Shown here in pieces: positions 42,442 through 51,203 of a DNA stretch of 62,816 nt. The number at the start of each line of letters is the position of its first letter. Position 1 is the first letter of the stretch. The notes under the pieces were generated by a model. That model was not told the DNA's origin. It saw only the letters and a list, made by a program, of their open reading frames with translations, and did not search any database. Position numbers and translations under genes: made by a program. This stretch comes from Candidatus Latescibacterota bacterium (GTDB taxonomy: Bacteria; Latescibacterota; UBA2968; GCA-2709665): NCBI GenBank assembly GCA_021295655.1, contig JAGWBX010000027.1, forward strand, positions 96,681 to 159,496, written 5' to 3'.

Positions 42442-45198
42442 ATGTCAAAACGAGCCCTCAAGTTTCTTCTTCCACTGGCCGGCTTGCTCCTTGGATATAC
42501 GTGCATTCGCCTGGTTGTGTATTTTTATACCGACTGGCTCTGGTTTCAGAACCTGGGATACGGGCCTGTTCTCGTCACCACGGCCCTCGCCCGCCTGCTT
42601 TCGTTTCTTGCTTTTTCAGCCACCTTTGCGGTCATCGCGGCGGTCAACATCCACATTGCGCGCAAGTACGGCCGAGTTACCCGTGAGATGCCGCTCGAGG
42701 TCCTCGTTGCCCACGCACAGCCGGTTCTGCCGGAACGACGCAGGCGCCAGTTAATCCTCTGGACCGCCGCGATCGCCCTTTTGACTGCGGCAACCGGCCT
42801 GATCGGCGCCGCCGCCTGGATGCCGCTGCTGCGCTATTTCTATCCCGTCCCGTTCGGGGTCGTCGACCCCGTCTTCGCCAACGACCTCAGCTTCTACTTC
42901 TTCAAGCTACCCGCCTACAGTTTTGTTCAGGGCTGGCTGGCTTTCGCCGTTATTCTCAACATCGTCCTCGTCAGTATCTCCTATCATCAGGACCGTGCAC
43001 TGCGTAAGGTGGAACGAGGCTGGGCATCCACCCCGCACGTCCGCGCTCACCTCACCGTGCTGATGGCGATTCTTGCGTTCATCTTTGCCTGGTGGTACTG
43101 GCTCAAGGAATACGACATCCTCTATTCCTTTCGCAAGGATGCCTTCTTCGGCGCCGGTTATACCGACGTCCATGTTCAGGTCTACATCTACCGTCTGATG
43201 ATGGTGCTCTCCATCCTTCTCGGCGCATTGCTGATCTACAACGTGCGCGAGAAGAAGTGGTGGCCGATCGCCGGTGGCGGCATCGCCTATGCCTCAGCCA
43301 TTCTGCTTCTCAGCTGGATGTTTCCAATTCTCTTCGATCAGTTCGTGGTCAAGCCCGATGAACTGAGACTTGAAGAACCCTACATCAGGAGGACCATAGA
43401 ACACACACAGAGAGCGTACGGCCTGGATAGGATCGAAGAGGTGCCCTTTCAGGCGGAGTCCGATCTGGATTTCCAGGATATCCGCGCCAATCTGCCCACC
43501 ATCCGCAGCATCCCGCTGTGGGACCGCCGGCCCCTGCAAGCGACCTACAGCCAGCTCCAGGAAATCCGGTCCTATTACCGTTTCGGAAGTATCGACGTGG
43601 ACCGGTATTCAATCAATGGCGAATACCAGCAGGTAATGGTGGCCGCACGGGAATTCTCCAGGGAGCAGATGGCGATTCAGGGCGAAACCTGGGTCAATCG
43701 CCACCTGGTCTACACCCACGGTTACGGCTTCTGCATGAGCCCGGCAAACGAAATCGGCGAAAAGGGTCTGCCGGAATTCTATGTCAAGGACATCCCGCCC
43801 AGTGCATCGGTGGACATCCGTGTAGACCGCCCGGAGATCTATTATGGCGAAGCCAGGCAGGACTACGTGATTGTCAACACCAGGACGGAGGAGTTCGACT
43901 ACCCCCGCGGTGACGACAACGCCTATACCACCTATCGCGGTACCGGTGGCGTTCCCGTCAATTCGTTCCTGCGCCGGCTCCTTTTCGCCCTGCGCTTCGC
44001 CGATCCCTACCTGCTGGTTACGCAGAACCTGAAACCCGATAGCCGAATTCAATTCGACCGGCACATCGGCCGACGGTTCAGGGACGAAGGACCCAGGCGG
44101 TTTCAGAAACTGGCGCCGTATCTACGCTTCGACGAAGACCCCTATCTGGTCACGGTGAACGGACGGCTCGTCTGGATACAGGACGCATATACCGAAAGCA
44201 ACATGTACCCCTACGCGGAGCCCTACGGGAGGCCCTACGTACGGGAAGCCAACTACATCCGCAACGCCGTCAAAGCCACGCTCGACGCCTACGACGGCAC
44301 GGTTACGTTCTACGTCTGGGACCCGGACGACCCGCTCATCCGGTCCTACATGGAAATATTCCCGGATCTCTACCGACCGATGGAGGACATGCCGGACGCG
44401 CTGCGCGCCCACGTTCGCTACCCGGCAGACCTGTTTGAAATCCAGGCTTCTCTCTATAACACGTACCACATGGCCTCACCCCAGGTATTCTACAACCGTG
44501 AAGATGTCTGGGAAGCGGCCAAGGAAATCTACGGGGTTTCCGAACGCCCGCGGGTCATGGCGCCGTATTACATCATCGTCAAATTGCCGGACGCGGACCG
44601 GGAGGAGTTCGTGTTGATGCTGCCGGCGACGCCCGCCGGAAAAGCCAACATGATCGCGTGGCTTCTTGCCCGATGCGACGGTCCCAACTACGGCCGGCTC
44701 ATGGTGTACAAGCTGCCCAAGGAGAAACTCATCTACGGTCCGATGTTGATCGAACGCCGAATCGATCAGGATACCGACGTCTCCCGGGAAATTACACTCT
44801 GGAGCCAGAGGGGCTCGGACGTGCTGCGCGGCAACCTGCTCGTCGTGCCCATAGAAGACGGATTCATTTACGTTGAACCCCTCTACCTGCGGGCCACGCA
44901 GAGCGGCATGCCCGAACTGAAGCGGGTACTCGTGGCGCACGGCGATCGACTCGCGATGGCCGAAGACCTCGAAGGTGCGCTGAACCTGGCTTTCGAATCG
45001 CGAGTAACCGTTCCGGATACACGGCACCACGCGTTGCCGGCATCAACGGGTCTTCGAAAACTGAGCCAGACCGCACTCACACAGTTCGACACGGCGCAGA
45101 CAAGACTTCGAAGGGGTGACTTCGCGGGGTACGGAGAAGCCGTTGATAACCTTCGCAAAACCCTTCAGCAACTGCGCAGCGATGCGGAGAAAGAGTGA
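42442..45198 (+). CDS. UPF0182 family large membrane protein
   Basis: 918 residues from the ATG at 42442, just downstream of the promoter. About seven membrane helices fill the first ~310 residues ('FLLPLAGLLLGYTCIRLVVYFYTDWLWFQNLGY', a family hallmark). A large extracytoplasmic domain follows, with 'NRHLVYTHGYGFCMSPANE', 'GLPEFYVKDIPP', 'IYYGEARQDYVIVNT' and 'YRGTGGVPVNSFLRRLLFA'. Members occur in actinobacteria, cyanobacteria and others; none has an assigned function. murQ starts 10 nt downstream, so the pair forms an operon, hinting at a cell-envelope role. Confidence 0.85.
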   Translation: MSKRALKFLLPLAGLLLGYTCIRLVVYFYTDWLWFQNLGYGPVLVTTALARLLSFLAFSATFAVIAAVNIHIARKYGRVTREMPLEVLVAHAQPVLPERRRRQLILWTAAIALLTAATGLIGAAAWMPLLRYFYPVPFGVVDPVFANDLSFYFFKLPAYSFVQGWLAFAVILNIVLVSISYHQDRALRKVERGWASTPHVRAHLTVLMAILAFIFAWWYWLKEYDILYSFRKDAFFGAGYTDVHVQVYIYRLMMVLSILLGALLIYNVREKKWWPIAGGGIAYASAILLLSWMFPILFDQFVVKPDELRLEEPYIRRTIEHTQRAYGLDRIEEVPFQAESDLDFQDIRANLPTIRSIPLWDRRPLQATYSQLQEIRSYYRFGSIDVDRYSINGEYQQVMVAAREFSREQMAIQGETWVNRHLVYTHGYGFCMSPANEIGEKGLPEFYVKDIPPSASVDIRVDRPEIYYGEARQDYVIVNTRTEEFDYPRGDDNAYTTYRGTGGVPVNSFLRRLLFALRFADPYLLVTQNLKPDSRIQFDRHIGRRFRDEGPRRFQKLAPYLRFDEDPYLVTVNGRLVWIQDAYTESNMYPYAEPYGRPYVREANYIRNAVKATLDAYDGTVTFYVWDPDDPLIRSYMEIFPDLYRPMEDMPDALRAHVRYPADLFEIQASLYNTYHMASPQVFYNREDVWEAAKEIYGVSERPRVMAPYYIIVKLPDADREEFVLMLPATPAGKANMIAWLLARCDGPNYGRLMVYKLPKEKLIYGPMLIERRIDQDTDVSREITLWSQRGSDVLRGNLLVVPIEDGFIYVEPLYLRATQSGMPELKRVLVAHGDRLAMAEDLEGALNLAFESRVTVPDTRHHALPASTGLRKLSQTALTQFDTAQTRLRRGDFAGYGEAVDNLRKTLQQLRSDAEKE

Positions 45199-45208
45199 AA
45201 ACAGGGCT

Positions 45209-46123
45209 ATGTCCGATGTGAACACATCAAAATGGGCCTCGCTGCCTACGGAACAACCGAATCCCGCCAGCGCGCACATCGACGAGGCATCCACGCTGGG
45301 AATCCTCCAGATCCTCAACGATGAAGACAGGACGGTCCCGGGGGCCGTGAATGCCGTACTGCCGCAGGTGGCGGAGGCCGTGGAACTCGTGGTTATGGCG
45401 CTGAGGAACGGCGGCCGGCTCTTTTATGTTGGCGCCGGCTCCAGCGGCCGGCTCGGCGTGATGGACGCCGCCGAGTGCCCGCCCACGTTCGGAACCCCGC
45501 CCGGGACGGTTCAGGGGATTATCGCGGGCGGGGCGGGCGCGCTTCTCCAGGCAGCGGAACGCGCCGAGGATCGGCCGGAAGACGGCGCGTCGGAACTTCG
45601 GGGCCGAAATCTGTCGGAGCGGGATATCGTGATGGGTATTGCCGCCAGCGGGGTGACGCCGTTTGTGCTGGGATCGCTGGAGTATGCACGTCGCGCGGGC
45701 GCCCAGACTGTCTTTTTCACCTGCAATCCGGAAGCGGCGGGACAGGTGGACGCGAGTGTCAATATCGTGCCGGAAGTCGGCCCTGAAGCCATCACCGGTT
45801 CCACGCGCCTGAAGGCCGGTACCGCGACCAAAATCGTACTGAATATGATCACGACGGCAGCCATGGTCAGGCTGGGCAAGGTGTACGGCAACCTGATGGT
45901 GGACCTGAAACCCACATGCGCAAAACTGAACGACCGCGCCGGGCGGATTCTGATGGAAACGACAGGGCTTTCCCGCGAAGACAGCCAGCGGCTACTCGCT
46001 GCAGCCGGCGATCTCAAGACGGCCATTGTGATGGCAAACCGGGCCGTCTCCATGGAGACGGCCCGTCAATTACTCGTGAAGAACGGGGGCATCGTTAGAC
46101 TGGCTCTTACTGACGGGGCCTGA
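45209..46123 (+). CDS. murQ: N-acetylmuramic acid 6-phosphate etherase
   Basis: 304 residues from the ATG at 45209 (AGGG upstream). The SIS-domain sugar-phosphate site is 'LFYVGAGSSGRLGVMDAAECPPTFG', and 'MGIAASGVTPFVLGSLEYAR' and 'GSTRLKAGTATKIVLNMITTAAM' are MurQ signatures; the acidic residue in 'AAECPP' is the proposed catalytic Glu. It removes the lactyl group of MurNAc-6-P to yield GlcNAc-6-P in cell-wall recycling. No anmK, murP or nagZ is nearby. It ends 2 nt from the convergent AAA+ gene. Confidence 0.93.
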   Translation: MSDVNTSKWASLPTEQPNPASAHIDEASTLGILQILNDEDRTVPGAVNAVLPQVAEAVELVVMALRNGGRLFYVGAGSSGRLGVMDAAECPPTFGTPPGTVQGIIAGGAGALLQAAERAEDRPEDGASELRGRNLSERDIVMGIAASGVTPFVLGSLEYARRAGAQTVFFTCNPEAAGQVDASVNIVPEVGPEAITGSTRLKAGTATKIVLNMITTAAMVRLGKVYGNLMVDLKPTCAKLNDRAGRILMETTGLSREDSQRLLAAAGDLKTAIVMANRAVSMETARQLLVKNGGIVRLALTDGA

Positions 46124-46125
46124 CG

Positions 46126-47673
46126 CTATTGCGCGCGCACTGATTTTTCTCCAATTGTACTGTAAAATGCTTTGACCATCCGATCCAGATGCACTTTCGC
46201 CTGTTCCGCAGCATCTTTGTCGATCGTATATTCGGACTTGCCCACCAGCTTCAGACCGTGACCGTAGTCGTCGAATAAAGTCTGACACAACGCTTCGATC
46301 GACACGCCGTCACGGGCCGCGGCATCCGCCAAAACCGCTTTTGCCGCATCCGAAAACGTCAATACAATGCCGTATGCCTCCAGAAAACGCGTCGAATACG
46401 ACGAGATATCCCGGTGGACAAGCAACTGCTGCAGTTGGAGCGTCGGGTTTTCCACAACATCGGCGGTAACGGTAAACGAACGGATATCGGTGGACGGAAG
46501 CGCCTTCTCGAATTTCAGCAGCGCCCTTTCACAAACACTGACCAGCGCTCGCGCTCCCGTCTGTTCCGTGGACGCCTGCTCGGCAAGCTTGCGCAACGCG
46601 GCGTCTTCAAAGTTCAATTCGATACCGTAGGCCAGGAAATCCCGCTTTTTTCCAAGAATGACCGAACTGGTCGGACTCTTTAGAATCTGATACAAGTCCT
46701 CGACGGAAAGCGGTTCGAGTACGGCCACGACCGGCAGGCGCCCCACGAATTCAGACTCGAAACCGAAAGCGATGAGATCTTCCGTCGTTGCCTGCTTCAG
46801 GTAGGAAACGCGGTCCGCTTCATGGTTCTGCGGCCGCTCCGTTTCGGCCTTGAACCCCAGACTGTTTCGATTGAGACGGCGTTTGATCAGGTCTTCGAAC
46901 CCATTGAACGCTCCGCTTACGATGAAGAGTATGTTTCGTGTGTTGACTTTCTTGCGCTCCATTTTGCCGCTTTGCTGATATTGCATCATGACTTCCATCT
47001 GTGAAGCCAGATCGTGGGGCGCTTTCAGGTCCACCTCGGTCTCTTCCATAAGCTTTAGCAGGTTGCGCTGAACACCGCTTCGCGAAACGTCCGGTCCCAC
47101 CAGGTTGGGGGTCGAAGCAATCTTGTCGATTTCATCCACGTAGATGATGCCGTATTGGGCCTTCTCAATGCTGCCGCCGGCCTCGCGAACCAATTCGCGC
47201 ACCAGGTCTTCGACGTCGCCGCCGACATATCCTGTTTCACTGAACTTCGTCGCATCGCCCTTTACAAAAGGAACGCCGATTCGATGCGCGATCAATTTTA
47301 TCAGATAGGTTTTACCCACTCCGGTCGGTCCCATCAGCAGGATGTTGTTCTTGATGTTACCCACGGAACGATGTTCGAATTCCGGATCTTCGCGATCCAG
47401 CTTCATCCGATTGAAGTGGGTGCAGATCTTGGTGGCGAGCACTTCCTTCGCCTCGCCCTGTTTGATCACGTATTCATCGAGAAAGGCCTCGAGTTCCTCA
47501 GGCTTCAGATCAAAATCGATCGACTCATTCTGTGTTTCCTCCGTACCCGGTCCTTCGTCGCTCCCTTCGGCCTCGGCCTGTGGAAACACGACCTGGGCGC
47601 CGTACTTCTGCTCGATGAGTTCCTTCAGGTCCTTCTGCAGTTCCTTGGGATTGACCGGTCGCTGTTCAGGCAT
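46126..47673 (-). CDS. ClpX-like AAA+ ATPase without zinc domain, with duplicated C-terminal domain
   Basis: 515 residues from the ATG at 47673, set by GGAGG 5 nt upstream. The first ~65 residues are acidic and lack ClpX's four-cysteine zinc domain. The AAA+ core has 'LLMGPTGVGKTYLIKLIA', the pore loop 'TGYVGGDVEDL', Walker B 'IIYVDEIDKIAS', and 'EFVGRLPVVAVLEPLS' containing the arginine of sensor II/box VII. The ClpX-type small domain ('YGIELNFEDAALRKLAEQAS') is followed about 85 residues later by a second similar unit ('YGIVLTFSDAAKAVLADAAA'). No ClpP-binding IGF loop is apparent. It is probably an unfoldase or remodeller acting without ClpP. Confidence 0.8.
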   Translation of the reverse strand: MPEQRPVNPKELQKDLKELIEQKYGAQVVFPQAEAEGSDEGPGTEETQNESIDFDLKPEELEAFLDEYVIKQGEAKEVLATKICTHFNRMKLDREDPEFEHRSVGNIKNNILLMGPTGVGKTYLIKLIAHRIGVPFVKGDATKFSETGYVGGDVEDLVRELVREAGGSIEKAQYGIIYVDEIDKIASTPNLVGPDVSRSGVQRNLLKLMEETEVDLKAPHDLASQMEVMMQYQQSGKMERKKVNTRNILFIVSGAFNGFEDLIKRRLNRNSLGFKAETERPQNHEADRVSYLKQATTEDLIAFGFESEFVGRLPVVAVLEPLSVEDLYQILKSPTSSVILGKKRDFLAYGIELNFEDAALRKLAEQASTEQTGARALVSVCERALLKFEKALPSTDIRSFTVTADVVENPTLQLQQLLVHRDISSYSTRFLEAYGIVLTFSDAAKAVLADAAARDGVSIEALCQTLFDDYGHGLKLVGKSEYTIDKDAAEQAKVHLDRMVKAFYSTIGEKSVRAQ

Positions 47674-47733
47674 TGTCCTCCCTCTCCAGAGTTGCGCCGC
47701 CAAATCGGCGCCCGATACGCGGTAAGGGCCGTC

Positions 47734-47920
47734 TAACAGTCCGTTGGAAAAGTCGCTCTGCAGGCGAGGCATTGTGGTCGAAGACAAGGCGCGCGACCGC
47801 GTCGAATCGGGTGATTCGGGAAGGGAGCGCAACGCAGGTGTTCGGCCACAAGGGCCGGACGCCTGTCTGCGTGCACCGCACAGGCAGGCAGCCCGGATGG
47901 ACTTTTTCAACGGGCTGCTA
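47734..47920. mobile_element. MITE-like element with terminal inverted repeats
   Basis: The left end TAACAGTCCGTTGGAAAA and the right end TTTTTCAACGGGCTGCTA are inverted copies of each other (about 20 nt, few mismatches), framing 187 nt with no transposase gene. TA at both ends suggests a TA target-site duplication. Inside is the REP-like palindrome 47861-47889. It lies between the promoter and start codon of the AAA+ gene. Confidence 0.75.
47861..47889. repeat. REP-like palindrome, copy 2 (inside the MITE-like element)
   Basis: GCCTGTCTGCGTGC-ac-CGCACAGGCAGGC; the same arms as at 18042-18079 but with a tighter loop. Confidence 0.65.
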
Positions 47921-47949
47921 AGGATACCAGGTCCGGTCATAATTGTCAA
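47921..47949 (-). promoter_or_regulatory. Sigma-70 type promoter of the AAA+ gene
   Basis: Minus strand TTGACA, 17-nt spacer, TATCCT. The -10 box directly abuts the right end of the MITE-like element, so the element becomes almost the whole 5' leader (about 240 nt) of the AAA+ transcript. The remaining bases up to the NFACT gene (47950-48115) show nothing recognisable. Confidence 0.65.
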
Positions 47950-48115
47950 GAGATACAGCGCTTATCCATCCCTCACCCGGGTCCGTGCGGTGGATTCGGC
48001 ATACGCAGGCGGATCCTTCACGGATCCTCCCTTAGAAGCTGTTTTATCATTCACGGCGCCGGCGGATACCAGGCCGGCGGCGCACACGACATCCCCTTGA
48101 GGCAGAAGTGCGTGC

Positions 48116-49843
48116 ATGAACCTCAGCTACTTCACACTGAGACGCCTGTGCCAGGAACTGAACGAGATCCTGCAGGGAAAACGCTTCCGGCGCGCGGCCC
48201 TGTCGGGAACGTACGAACTTGCTGTCGAAACAACCGACGGCATATGCCTGCTGCTTTCCGCCACGCCAAACGCAGGCCGCATGCAGCGGGTACATCGACC
48301 CCCCGCGGCCTCACGCCCGCCACCGCCGTGGGTTGAACACCACCTTTGCGACAACGTCGTCCTGGGAATCTCTCAAATCCCGCTGGAGCGCGTCCTTTCA
48401 TTCACCCTGTGCAAACGCGACCGGCTGGGTGGAGAACGCCGCTATCGCATGTACGTGGAACTGATCCACCGGTACAGTAACGTGATTCTGACTTCGGAAT
48501 CCGACCAGCGGATACTTGGTGTGCTGCGCCGGGCGGGGGAGAAAACGAACCGCCATCGGCGTATTCTTCCAGGCGCGACGTATCGTCTCCCGCCCGAACA
48601 GGATAGAATCCTCCCCCACAAGCTCGCGCCGGCCGATCTCGCCGATACGTTCCGACAGCGGCCGGATCAGCCTGTCCGTGCCCTCACGGGTGTCGTTGCA
48701 GGACTGGACGTGCTGACTGCCGCATCGCTGGTCGCGGAAACAGGCGTCGAACCCAACGTGGAACCGGCGCCCGAAACAATACGGAATCTGGTCGGCCGGA
48801 TTCAAACCGTGTTTACCCACCCGCCCTTTCTGGATCAACCCGAGATACTGAGCATTCCCGGCAGTCCCCCGACGATCCGGGTTCTGAGCCTTCGGCACGG
48901 GCCGGGTGACGTGGAACAGGTATGCGAATCCGTCAGCGATGCGATCGCGCGCGTGGCCCTGATGGAGGAAAACCGGGCACACGTGGACTCTGACCGGCGC
49001 GAGATCGTCACTGTACTGAACCGGCGCCGCACATCCCTCAAAAGCAGGATCACACGGATCCAGTCCGATCTTGACGACTCCGAGAACGCCGAACGCTATA
49101 GAAGATACGGGCATATCCTCCTGGCCGGGCTTCACAGAATCCGTCTCGGCAATACCTCTGTCACCCTGCCCGACGTGTATAATCCGTCCGGTCCGCCGGT
49201 GACGATCCCGCTTAGACCCAACAAACTGCCGCACGAAAACGCGGCTGCCTACCTGAAGCGGAGCCGAAAGGTCGAGAAGGCGCGTCCCATCCTCACGCGA
49301 CGCCGGGAGGACACACGAAAGGATCTTGCGGGGGTCGATGCCTTTCTGGAGCGTCTCAACAGGGCCGACAGCCCGGATGAGGTGACGAAGATCCGAAACG
49401 AACTGGCAGGGGCAGGATGGCTCAAGAGTCGCACGCGGAAAGCCAACCCCGCCAGAAACTCTCCTGCCGAAACGCATCCCAGACGTTACCGGACCTCCGA
49501 CGGCTGGACCGTTCTGGTGGGCCGGAACAACCTTGAGAACGACCATCTCACGAAAGGATCGTCGAAAGACGACCTCTTTTTTCATGCACAGGGCTGTCCG
49601 GGTTCTCACGTCATTCTCAAGCGCGAGGGAAAACGCCAGGAGCCCTCCGAAACCGCGTTGAATGAAGCCGCCAGTCTGGCGGCCTACTGGAGCAAAGCCA
49701 GGAATTCCAGGACCGTGCCGGTCAACTGCACCGAGGTGCGGTACGTACAAAAGCCCCGAGGCGCTGCCCCGGGGCTCGTCAACATCCGGAATGAAGTCAC
49801 GCTCTTTGTTGCACCCCGTCAGCTCAGGAGGACCGAAGCGTAG
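48116..49843 (+). CDS. rqcH: NFACT-family ribosome quality-control protein (RqcH-like)
   Basis: 575 residues. The NFACT-N domain spans residues 1-230 ('VVLGISQIPLERVLSFTL', 'YVELIHRYSNVILTSE', 'RRILPGATYRLPP'), then helices and a coiled coil ('RTSLKSRITRIQSDLDD'), then the NFACT-R domain ('VLVGRNNLENDHLTKGSSKDDLFFHAQGCPGSHVILK'). RqcH binds stalled 50S-peptidyl-tRNA complexes and adds alanine tails. At the tRNA-binding Asp-Arg pair of the family this protein shows Glu-Arg ('LERVL'). GAGGCAG precedes the ATG. It is convergent with the next gene. Confidence 0.88.
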   Translation: MNLSYFTLRRLCQELNEILQGKRFRRAALSGTYELAVETTDGICLLLSATPNAGRMQRVHRPPAASRPPPPWVEHHLCDNVVLGISQIPLERVLSFTLCKRDRLGGERRYRMYVELIHRYSNVILTSESDQRILGVLRRAGEKTNRHRRILPGATYRLPPEQDRILPHKLAPADLADTFRQRPDQPVRALTGVVAGLDVLTAASLVAETGVEPNVEPAPETIRNLVGRIQTVFTHPPFLDQPEILSIPGSPPTIRVLSLRHGPGDVEQVCESVSDAIARVALMEENRAHVDSDRREIVTVLNRRRTSLKSRITRIQSDLDDSENAERYRRYGHILLAGLHRIRLGNTSVTLPDVYNPSGPPVTIPLRPNKLPHENAAAYLKRSRKVEKARPILTRRREDTRKDLAGVDAFLERLNRADSPDEVTKIRNELAGAGWLKSRTRKANPARNSPAETHPRRYRTSDGWTVLVGRNNLENDHLTKGSSKDDLFFHAQGCPGSHVILKREGKRQEPSETALNEAASLAAYWSKARNSRTVPVNCTEVRYVQKPRGAAPGLVNIRNEVTLFVAPRQLRRTEA

Positions 49844-49876
49844 TCCGGGCCCGGAGAAAGCGGGCGGGTCAGACTC

Positions 49877-50641
49877 CTACCAGATTTGCGAGTAGTACAC
49901 CAGTCGGACCTGTCGATCGATGTTTGTCGACCGCTTGCCGTCGCGAAACAGGTTCTTGACGTCCACTTCGAGATTCAGCCGCTCGGAAGGCATCCACCGT
50001 CCGCCCAGGTTCAGCCTCCCCCGGCCCGACCCCAGCGAGTTGTCTTCGTTGTCGTTGATCGCGAAGTCATATTCCACCAACATGGCAAAGACACGCTTAA
50101 ACTCTACATCGGCACCCAGAAACCCCGAAATATCCCCATCCCCGTCACCGTCTTCCAGACTGCGATTCAGCCCGGCGTGCACCCCCATATCTCCTAATGG
50201 GAATCCGTAGTTCTTGCTCGCCACCGCATAGAAGCCCTTGGACTTGACCGCGTATCGGCTCAATCCCTCGTCGTACTCCCCGTACCCCTGAGAGTGATAA
50301 CCCAGAGCGACAGCAGGGACCTTCAACTCCTCCTCGATCACCCGGACGCGACCTGCAACTTCCACGCGCGGATTCCATGCCGCGTCACGGCTGCCCACGA
50401 TATGTTGTCCGCCGAATGAAACCCCGATGCTGATACGACTGTGGACGCCCACTTCGATCTGAGAGAGCATACCGCTGTCGCCATACAATCGCAGGTCCGC
50501 GGCCAGGCGGCCGGCAGGCAGCATGCCGGCGGTCGGTCCGTCGACCAGCCACCTTGGAACGTTGCCCTGGGCAAGCGCGGGGCCGGAATGCCCCGAACAG
50601 ACGGTGAGCAGCAGCAACATCCCCCTTGCATGGCGTGTCAT
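49877..50641 (-). CDS. Exported β-barrel-like outer-membrane protein
   Basis: 254 residues with a signal peptide (residues 1-25, ending 'GPALAQ'). The mature part is a series of alternating β strands, many of them aromatic ('RISIGVSFGGQHIVG', 'VPAVALGYHSQGYGEY', 'FYAVASKNYGF', 'LNLGGRWMPSERLNLEVDVKNLF') and ends in Trp, as outer-membrane barrels often do. 'LEDGDGDGDISGF' could be a calcium-binding loop. No family is recognised with certainty. Its start overlaps the tsaE stop by 4 nt, so it is translated from the tsaE message. Confidence 0.65.
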   Translation of the reverse strand: MTRHARGMLLLLTVCSGHSGPALAQGNVPRWLVDGPTAGMLPAGRLAADLRLYGDSGMLSQIEVGVHSRISIGVSFGGQHIVGSRDAAWNPRVEVAGRVRVIEEELKVPAVALGYHSQGYGEYDEGLSRYAVKSKGFYAVASKNYGFPLGDMGVHAGLNRSLEDGDGDGDISGFLGADVEFKRVFAMLVEYDFAINDNEDNSLGSGRGRLNLGGRWMPSERLNLEVDVKNLFRDGKRSTNIDRQVRLVYYSQIW

Positions 50642-51093
50642 GTGCTTTCTCCGTAGTCGAGCAAGATTCTGCGTGAACCGGAAACTGCCATTTCAATCCG
50701 GATGTGCAGGGTTCGCTCAGGCAGCAGCGATCCGGCGCGTTCCGCCCATTCGATCAGACAGATGCCGTTACCGGCAAGATAATCATCCCACCCCAGGTCG
50801 ATGAGGGCGTCCGCATCCGGGAGCCTGTAGAGATCGAAGTGGTAGATCGGTATCGGACGCGATACGGCGTCACGGCCAAGGTATTCGTTCACCAGGATGA
50901 ACGTGGGACTGGTCACCCGGTCCGGAACATTGAACCCTTCACAGATGCCCTGCGCGAGGCAGGTCTTGCCGCTGCCGAGTTCTCCGATCAGCCCGACGCA
51001 GTCGCCTGGCCGGAGACGAGCGGACAACTCCCTGCCGAACGCTCGCGTCTGATCCGGGGACATCGTGTTGATTTCAGCCCTTGAGATCTGCAT
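50638..51093 (-). CDS. tsaE: tRNA threonylcarbamoyladenosine biosynthesis ATPase
   Basis: 151 residues from the ATG at 51093 (TTG at 51108 is an alternative). Walker A 'LIGELGSGKTCLAQGI', 'VTSPTFILVNEYLG', 'IYHFDLYRLPDADALIDLGWDDYL' and 'LIEWAERAGSLLP' are all TsaE-specific. TsaE powers the TsaB/TsaD complex that puts t6A on ANN-decoding tRNAs. The partners are not in the window. It is downstream of the PorX-like gene on the same strand. Confidence 0.93.
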   Translation of the reverse strand: MQISRAEINTMSPDQTRAFGRELSARLRPGDCVGLIGELGSGKTCLAQGICEGFNVPDRVTSPTFILVNEYLGRDAVSRPIPIYHFDLYRLPDADALIDLGWDDYLAGNGICLIEWAERAGSLLPERTLHIRIEMAVSGSRRILLDYGEST

Positions 51094-51203
51094 CCGGACT
51101 CTTTTCAAGGGCGGGGTCGGGCGTCACCAATCATCGGCCAGGCAGAGGGCCTGCAAACCCTGTTCCCGCCAACCGGCAGGTATCGTGAGGTTTACGCCGC
51201 GGG

